Assembly (NCBI GenBank): GCA_036676235.1
Contig: JAKFDI010000011.1
Coordinates: 186,001-250,000 of the forward strand
DNA: 64,000 bases
Source of the DNA: JAKFDI01 sp036676235
GTDB taxonomy: Bacteria > Pseudomonadota > Gammaproteobacteria > Burkholderiales > Burkholderiaceae_C
Direction: 5' to 3'
Within the stretch, counting starts at the first letter, position 1, and every line of letters starts with the position of its first letter. This document shows, in pieces, positions 60,523 to 64,000 of this stretch. The notes under the pieces are model-generated. The model was not told where the DNA came from. It made no database searches and worked only from the letters and a program-made list of their open reading frames with translations. The position numbers and the translations under genes are program-made.

Positions 60523-61799
60523 TTGTTGCCGTCTTCGTCGCCGCGCTGCTCGCGGCCATGGCGCTTGGCATGCCGATCGCGTTCGCTCTCATGACCTGCA
60601 GCGTCGTGATGATGCTCTACATGGGCCTCTTCGACCCGCAGATCATGGCGCAGAACATGCTGTCCGGCGCCGACAGCTTTCCCCTGATGGCCATCCCGTT
60701 CTTCGTGCTCGCCGGCGAACTCATGAACGCCGGCGGCATCTCGCGGCGCATCGTCGACGTGGCGGGTGCCTGGGTCGGCCACTTCAAGGGCGGCCTCGGC
60801 TACGTCGCCATCTTTGCGTGCGTGGTGATGGCCTCGCTGTCGGGCTCGGCCATTGCGGACACGGCCGCGGTCGCGGCCCTGCTGATTCCGATGATGCGCA
60901 AGGCCGGCTACTTTGTTCCGCGCGCATCCGGCCTCATCGCCGCCGGCGGCATCATCGCTCCCGTCATTCCACCGTCCATCGGCTTCGTGATGCTGGGCGT
61001 GGTGGGCAACATCTCGATCACCAAGCTGTTCATCGCGGGCATCGTGCCCGGCCTGCTGATGGCAGCGGCGCTGGTGTTCACGTGGGCGTTCCAGGCGCGA
61101 CGCGACGACATGCCGCGCGGCCCGCGCATGCCGTGGTCCCAGCGCTGGTCGGCGACGGCTGCGGGCTTCTGGGCCTTGCTGCTGCCCGTGATCATCGTGG
61201 GCGGCTTGAAGGGCGGTTACTTCACGCCCACCGAAGCGGCCGTGGTGGCGGTTTTCTACGCCCTCTTCGTCGGGTTCGTGGTGTACCGCGAACTGCGCTT
61301 CTCGGACCTCTATGCCGTGCTGCTGGGCGCGGCCAAGACCTCGGCGGTGGTCATGTTCCTGGTCGCGGCGGCGCAGGTTTCAGCCTGGCTCATCGCAGCG
61401 GCCAACGTGCCGATGGTCGTGGCCGACATGCTGCAGCCGCTCGTGGGCAACCCGGTGCTTCTCATGCTGCTCATCGTGGCGCTGATCTTCGTCGTCGGCA
61501 CGGCGCTGGACTTCGCGCCGACCATTCTCATCCTGGTTCCGGTGCTGATGCCCGTAGTGCACATGGCGGGCATCGACCCGGTGTACTTCGGGGTGCTGTT
61601 CATCATGATCAACGCCATCAGCCTCATCACGCCACCGGTGGGCACGGTGCTGAACGTGGTGTGCGGCGTGGCAGGGGAACGCATGGAGCCGGTGATCCGG
61701 GCGGTGTTTCCCTATCTGCTCGCGCAGACGGCCGTCGTCCTGCTGCTGGTGTTGTTCCCTCAGTTGGTGATGGCGCCACTGCGCTTCATGACGGGATGA
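60519..61799 (+). CDS. TRAP transporter large permease (DctM)
   Basis: The protein is 426 residues with about 12 membrane helices. It contains family motifs PFFVLAGELMNAGGISRRIV, SLSGSAIADTAAVAALLIPMM, PPSIGFVMLGVVGNISITKLF and the Asn-containing LITPPVGTVLNVVCGVAG. It carries out sodium-driven uptake with DctP/DctQ. It ends 4 bp before the convergent CoA-transferase gene. Confidence 0.95.
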   Translation: MIVAVFVAALLAAMALGMPIAFALMTCSVVMMLYMGLFDPQIMAQNMLSGADSFPLMAIPFFVLAGELMNAGGISRRIVDVAGAWVGHFKGGLGYVAIFACVVMASLSGSAIADTAAVAALLIPMMRKAGYFVPRASGLIAAGGIIAPVIPPSIGFVMLGVVGNISITKLFIAGIVPGLLMAAALVFTWAFQARRDDMPRGPRMPWSQRWSATAAGFWALLLPVIIVGGLKGGYFTPTEAAVVAVFYALFVGFVVYRELRFSDLYAVLLGAAKTSAVVMFLVAAAQVSAWLIAAANVPMVVADMLQPLVGNPVLLMLLIVALIFVVGTALDFAPTILILVPVLMPVVHMAGIDPVYFGVLFIMINAISLITPPVGTVLNVVCGVAGERMEPVIRAVFPYLLAQTAVVLLLVLFPQLVMAPLRFMTG

Positions 61800-61803
61800 G
61801 TCG

Positions 61804-62454
61804 TCAAGACTCGCCGGCGATCGGCACGCCCGTGAGGCGCTGCAGTTCGGCGATGTCCAGACCGTGAACGATGTCCACGACCGCGAGGCCCTCTGGCGTC
61901 ACGTCCAGCACCGCGAGGTCGGTGTAGATCCGGCTCACGCAGCCCACACCGGTGAGCGGGTAGCTGCAGCGTTCGACGACCTTGCTCTCACCGCTCTTGG
62001 TGAGGTGCTCCATCATCACGAAGGTGCGCTTGGCGCCGACGGCCAGATCCATCGCGCCGCCGACCGCCGGAATCGCGTCCGCCGCGCCGGTGTGCCAGTT
62101 CGCGAGATCGCCCGTGGCCGACACCTGGAAGGCGCCGAGCACGCAGATGTCCAGGTGGCCGCCGCGCATCATCGAGAAGCTGTCGGCATGGTGGAAGTAG
62201 GCGCCGCCGGCGAGCAGCGTCACCGGCTGCTTGCCGGCATTGATGAGGTCGTAGTCCTCTTCGCCCGCGGCCGGCGCCGGCCCCATGCCGAGGATGCCGT
62301 TCTCGCTGTGCAGGAAGACCTCGCGGTCGCGCGGCAGGTGGTTGGCCACCAGCGTGGGCAGGCCGATGCCGAGGTTGACGTAGGCGCCCTCGGGAATGTC
62401 GCAGGCCACGCGGGCGGCGATCTGGTCGCGGGTGAGTCGGGTGTAGGTGCTCAT
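61804..62454 (-). CDS. 3-oxoacid CoA-transferase, subunit B
   Basis: The protein is 216 residues. The catalytic Glu is in LHSENGILGMGP, where it forms the glutamyl-CoA intermediate. YVNLGIGLPTLVANHL and GGAMDLAVGAKR are family stretches. With subunit A it moves CoA from succinyl-CoA to a 3-oxoacid such as acetoacetate or 3-oxoadipate. It is 11 nt downstream of the A gene and translated from ATG 62454. It lies convergent with dctM. Confidence 0.95.
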   Translation of the reverse strand: MSTYTRLTRDQIAARVACDIPEGAYVNLGIGLPTLVANHLPRDREVFLHSENGILGMGPAPAAGEEDYDLINAGKQPVTLLAGGAYFHHADSFSMMRGGHLDICVLGAFQVSATGDLANWHTGAADAIPAVGGAMDLAVGAKRTFVMMEHLTKSGESKVVERCSYPLTGVGCVSRIYTDLAVLDVTPEGLAVVDIVHGLDIAELQRLTGVPIAGES

Positions 62455-62465
62455 GGCGGCTCGGT

Positions 62466-63167
62466 TCAGTCGGCGGTCTTGAAACCGGCCGGGCCGGTGG
62501 TGCTTCGTTCGACGCGCACCACCCGCTGCACGAAGATGCCCGGCGTGACGACGTGCTCCGGGTCCAGCGCGCCCAGTTCGACGATCTCGTGCACCGAGGC
62601 CACGGTGACCTTCGCGGCCATCGCCATCACCGGCCCGAAGTTGCGTGCGGCCTTGCGGTAGACAAGATTGCCCCAGCGGTCGCCGCGCTCGGCCTTGATG
62701 AGCGCGAAGTCGGCGTGGATGGCTGTCTCGAACACCTGCATGCGCCCGTCCAGTTCGCGCACTTCCTTGCCGCGGGCGAGTTCGGTGCCGTAGCCGGTCG
62801 GCGTGAAGAAGCCGCCAATGCCGGCGCCAGCGGCTCGAATGCGCTCGGCCAGGTTGCCCTGCGGCACGAGTTCGAGTTCCAGCTTGCCGGCGCGGTAGAG
62901 CGCGTCGAACACCTGCGAGTCCGCCTGGCGCGGGAAGGAGCAGATGATCTTGCGCACGCGACCGGCTTTGAGCAGCGCGGCCAGGCCCGTCTCGCCGTTG
63001 CCGGCGTTGTTGTTGACGATGGTGAGTTCGCGTGCGCCCTGGGCGATGAGCGCGTCTATCAGCTCGGCCGGCTGCCCGGCGCCGCCGAAGCCGCCGATCA
63101 TCACAGTGGCGCCATCGGGCACGCCGGCCAGCGCTTGCGCGGTACTTGAACAGGTCTTGTCGATCAT
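62466..63167 (-). CDS. 3-oxoacid CoA-transferase, subunit A
   Basis: The protein is 233 residues. DGATVMIGGFGGAGQPAELIDAL contains the Gly-rich CoA-binding loop. LTIVNNNAGNGETGLAALLKAGRV and GGFFTPTGYGTELARGKE are typical for PcaI/ScoA/AtoD-like subunits. FKTAD at the C-terminus is a short tail. With the B subunit it activates acetoacetate, 3-oxoadipate or a similar acid; which one cannot be decided here. The region 63168-63391 upstream contains no gene and must hold the promoters of this pair and of the divergent membrane-protein gene. Confidence 0.94.
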   Translation of the reverse strand: MIDKTCSSTAQALAGVPDGATVMIGGFGGAGQPAELIDALIAQGARELTIVNNNAGNGETGLAALLKAGRVRKIICSFPRQADSQVFDALYRAGKLELELVPQGNLAERIRAAGAGIGGFFTPTGYGTELARGKEVRELDGRMQVFETAIHADFALIKAERGDRWGNLVYRKAARNFGPVMAMAAKVTVASVHEIVELGALDPEHVVTPGIFVQRVVRVERSTTGPAGFKTAD

Positions 63168-63391
63168 GGGGCCGATTCTGCGTCAGCCTTCGCACGGCCG
63201 TGCCGGGCGTCATCGGCGCCGTCCGACCGGGGTTGTCGGTGCTCTCCTACGCACGATGACGACTTAGCCCACTGACGGCGCGCCGAGCACAGCCGTACGC
63301 TTTCTTCACCTTGGGCACTGCCGGACGCAAGGCGCGAATTTGAAGGTCTCGTACCGCAGCCGCCGAATCTTTCCACTTCGAGGAGAAACTG

Positions 63392-63661
63392 ATGAACCTG
63401 ATTATTTGGCTGGTGATTGGTGGTGTGGTCGGCTGGCTTGCGAGCCTCATGATGCGCACCGATGGGCAACAGGGAATCATCCTGAACGTGGTGGTCGGCA
63501 TCGTCGGCGCACTGCTCGGCGGCTGGCTGATCTCGCCGCTGCTGGGTGCGGGCACGATCAACCAGAACGACTTCAGCATCATGTCCATCATCGTGTCGCT
63601 GATCGGTGCGGTGATCCTGCTGGGCATCGTGAATCTGGTGAGGCGCGGGCGCGTTCGCTGA
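63392..63661 (+). CDS. GlsB/YeaQ/YmgE-family membrane protein
   Basis: The protein is 89 residues with three hydrophobic, glycine-rich helices (LIIWLVIGGVVGWLASLMM, LNVVVGIVGALLGGWLISPLL, IVSLIGAVILLGIVNLV) and a basic tail. The family is a transglycosylase-associated, stress-induced inner-membrane protein whose mechanism is unknown. AGGAG precedes ATG 63392, and a terminator follows. Confidence 0.93.
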   Translation: MNLIIWLVIGGVVGWLASLMMRTDGQQGIILNVVVGIVGALLGGWLISPLLGAGTINQNDFSIMSIIVSLIGAVILLGIVNLVRRGRVR

Positions 63662-63685
63662 GCATCAGCTCCCCTTTCTCGCATC

Positions 63686-63722
63686 AGGCGGGCGTCGTCC
63701 TTCGGGGCGGCGCCCGCCTTTT
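63686..63722 (+). terminator. Rho-independent terminator after the GlsB-like gene
   Basis: AGGCGGGCG and CGCCCGCCT pair around a 16-nt loop and are followed by a T-run (stop at 63661). Confidence 0.85.
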
Positions 63723-63835
63723 CGTGCGCCCGGTCGATTGCGGCCTCACCTGCCGATCGGCAAGTGCTCGATGACAATCGCACGCCTCATTTGCCGGGCG
63801 CGTTCGCGCCGGCGGTCAACGCAGTTGCAGCATCC

Positions 63836-64000
63836 GTGTCGACGAGCCCGCCTTCTCTTTCTCCAGCTTCCGCTTCCGCGTCCGCGGACCACGAATCCCA
63901 CGACCGCTACCTCGCGGCCTTCATGTCGCTCAGCGTGCTGGACGGCACGGCCCATGGCATCTCGCGCGTGTGCCTGCCGCCGTTCGCCGCGTCGCTGCAT
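63836..64000 (+). CDS. N-terminus of a membrane transporter, possibly MFS (partial)
   Basis: A 55-codon frame runs off the right edge. After a low-complexity Ser/Ala/Pro segment it reads HDRYLAAFMSLSVLDGTAHG, then ISRVCLPPFAASLH, which looks like the first helix of a major-facilitator-type transporter. The start GTG 63836 is a guess, because the frame is open further upstream with a TTG at 63791. The opposite-strand frame in the same place is a GC-shadow. Confidence 0.45.
   Translation, partial: MSTSPPSLSPASASASADHESHDRYLAAFMSLSVLDGTAHGISRVCLPPFAASLH

Noticed and set aside
63746..64000. 84-codon minus-strand frame at the right edge
   Set aside because: Arg/Gly-rich GC-shadow; the plus-strand frame reads as a membrane-protein N-terminus.

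Overview
The window is 64 kb of very GC-rich DNA with dense genes, many 1-14 nt start/stop overlaps and frequent GTG/TTG starts. Gene content (glutamine-hydrolysing NadE of the NFNLYSHGF-type, the ygfZ/DUF4936/NRDE cluster, the mltG-tmk-holB-pilZ-tatD run, the TCTTATATAAGA-type palindrome before aceA, TRAP transporters and the GTTCG..CTGAGC..TGTCGAAG dispersed repeat) points to a betaproteobacterium of the order Burkholderiales, probably Comamonadaceae or the neighbouring Leptothrix/Rubrivivax group. It looks like ordinary chromosome. I see no rRNA, tRNA, CRISPR array, insertion sequence or complete prophage.

Layout. 0-9.7 kb: the 3' end of dusA, then two overlapping cytoplasmic hybrid histidine kinases. 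The first is a giant poly-HAMP protein encoded partly by nine 276-bp repeats. 8.8-16.1 kb (minus strand): a tightly overlapped polyamine-catabolism operon (omega-aminotransferase, PuuD, PuuA, SpuC-like aminotransferase, PuuC, EamA exporter), transcribed away from isocitrate lyase aceA. 17.9-23.2 kb: Fe-alcohol dehydrogenase, an esterase, a thioesterase-GNAT fusion, NRDE, DUF4936 and YgfZ. 23.3-27.9 kb: mltG-tmk-holB-pilZ-tatD-ankyrin operon. 28.0-32.5 kb: a small protein, a ZIP transporter, NadE, an orphan Hcp and a small protein. 32.6-36.5 kb (minus): an orphan HTH protein in AT-richer DNA, a universal stress protein, TerC, and a QseBC/TctDE-like two-component system.

36.6-51.3 kb is a catabolic locus for an unidentified polyol or sugar alcohol. 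On the minus strand are a sugar-type ABC importer (binding protein, ATPase, permease), an aldo/keto reductase, a class I aldolase and then a very large multidomain lipoprotein with two CxxCH haem sites. The reading frame of that lipoprotein breaks just before a ricin-type lectin module. Divergently on the plus strand are an FGGY kinase, a GlpD-like flavoprotein dehydrogenase and a HutC-type GntR regulator. Two perfect TGTCAT/ATGACA palindromes sit between the two arms and are likely the operators.

51.5-63.2 kb is a second catabolic region: a LysR regulator divergent from an MmsA-type aldehyde dehydrogenase and a GMC oxidoreductase (an arrangement like hpdR-mmsA-hpdH of 3-hydroxypropionate catabolism), an FCD-type GntR regulator, and a TRAP transporter cluster interleaved with a fumarylacetoacetase-family hydrolase and a D-2-hydroxyacid dehydrogenase. 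It closes with a 3-oxoacid CoA-transferase pair on the opposite strand. The window ends with a GlsB/YeaQ-type membrane protein and the first codons of a probable membrane transporter.
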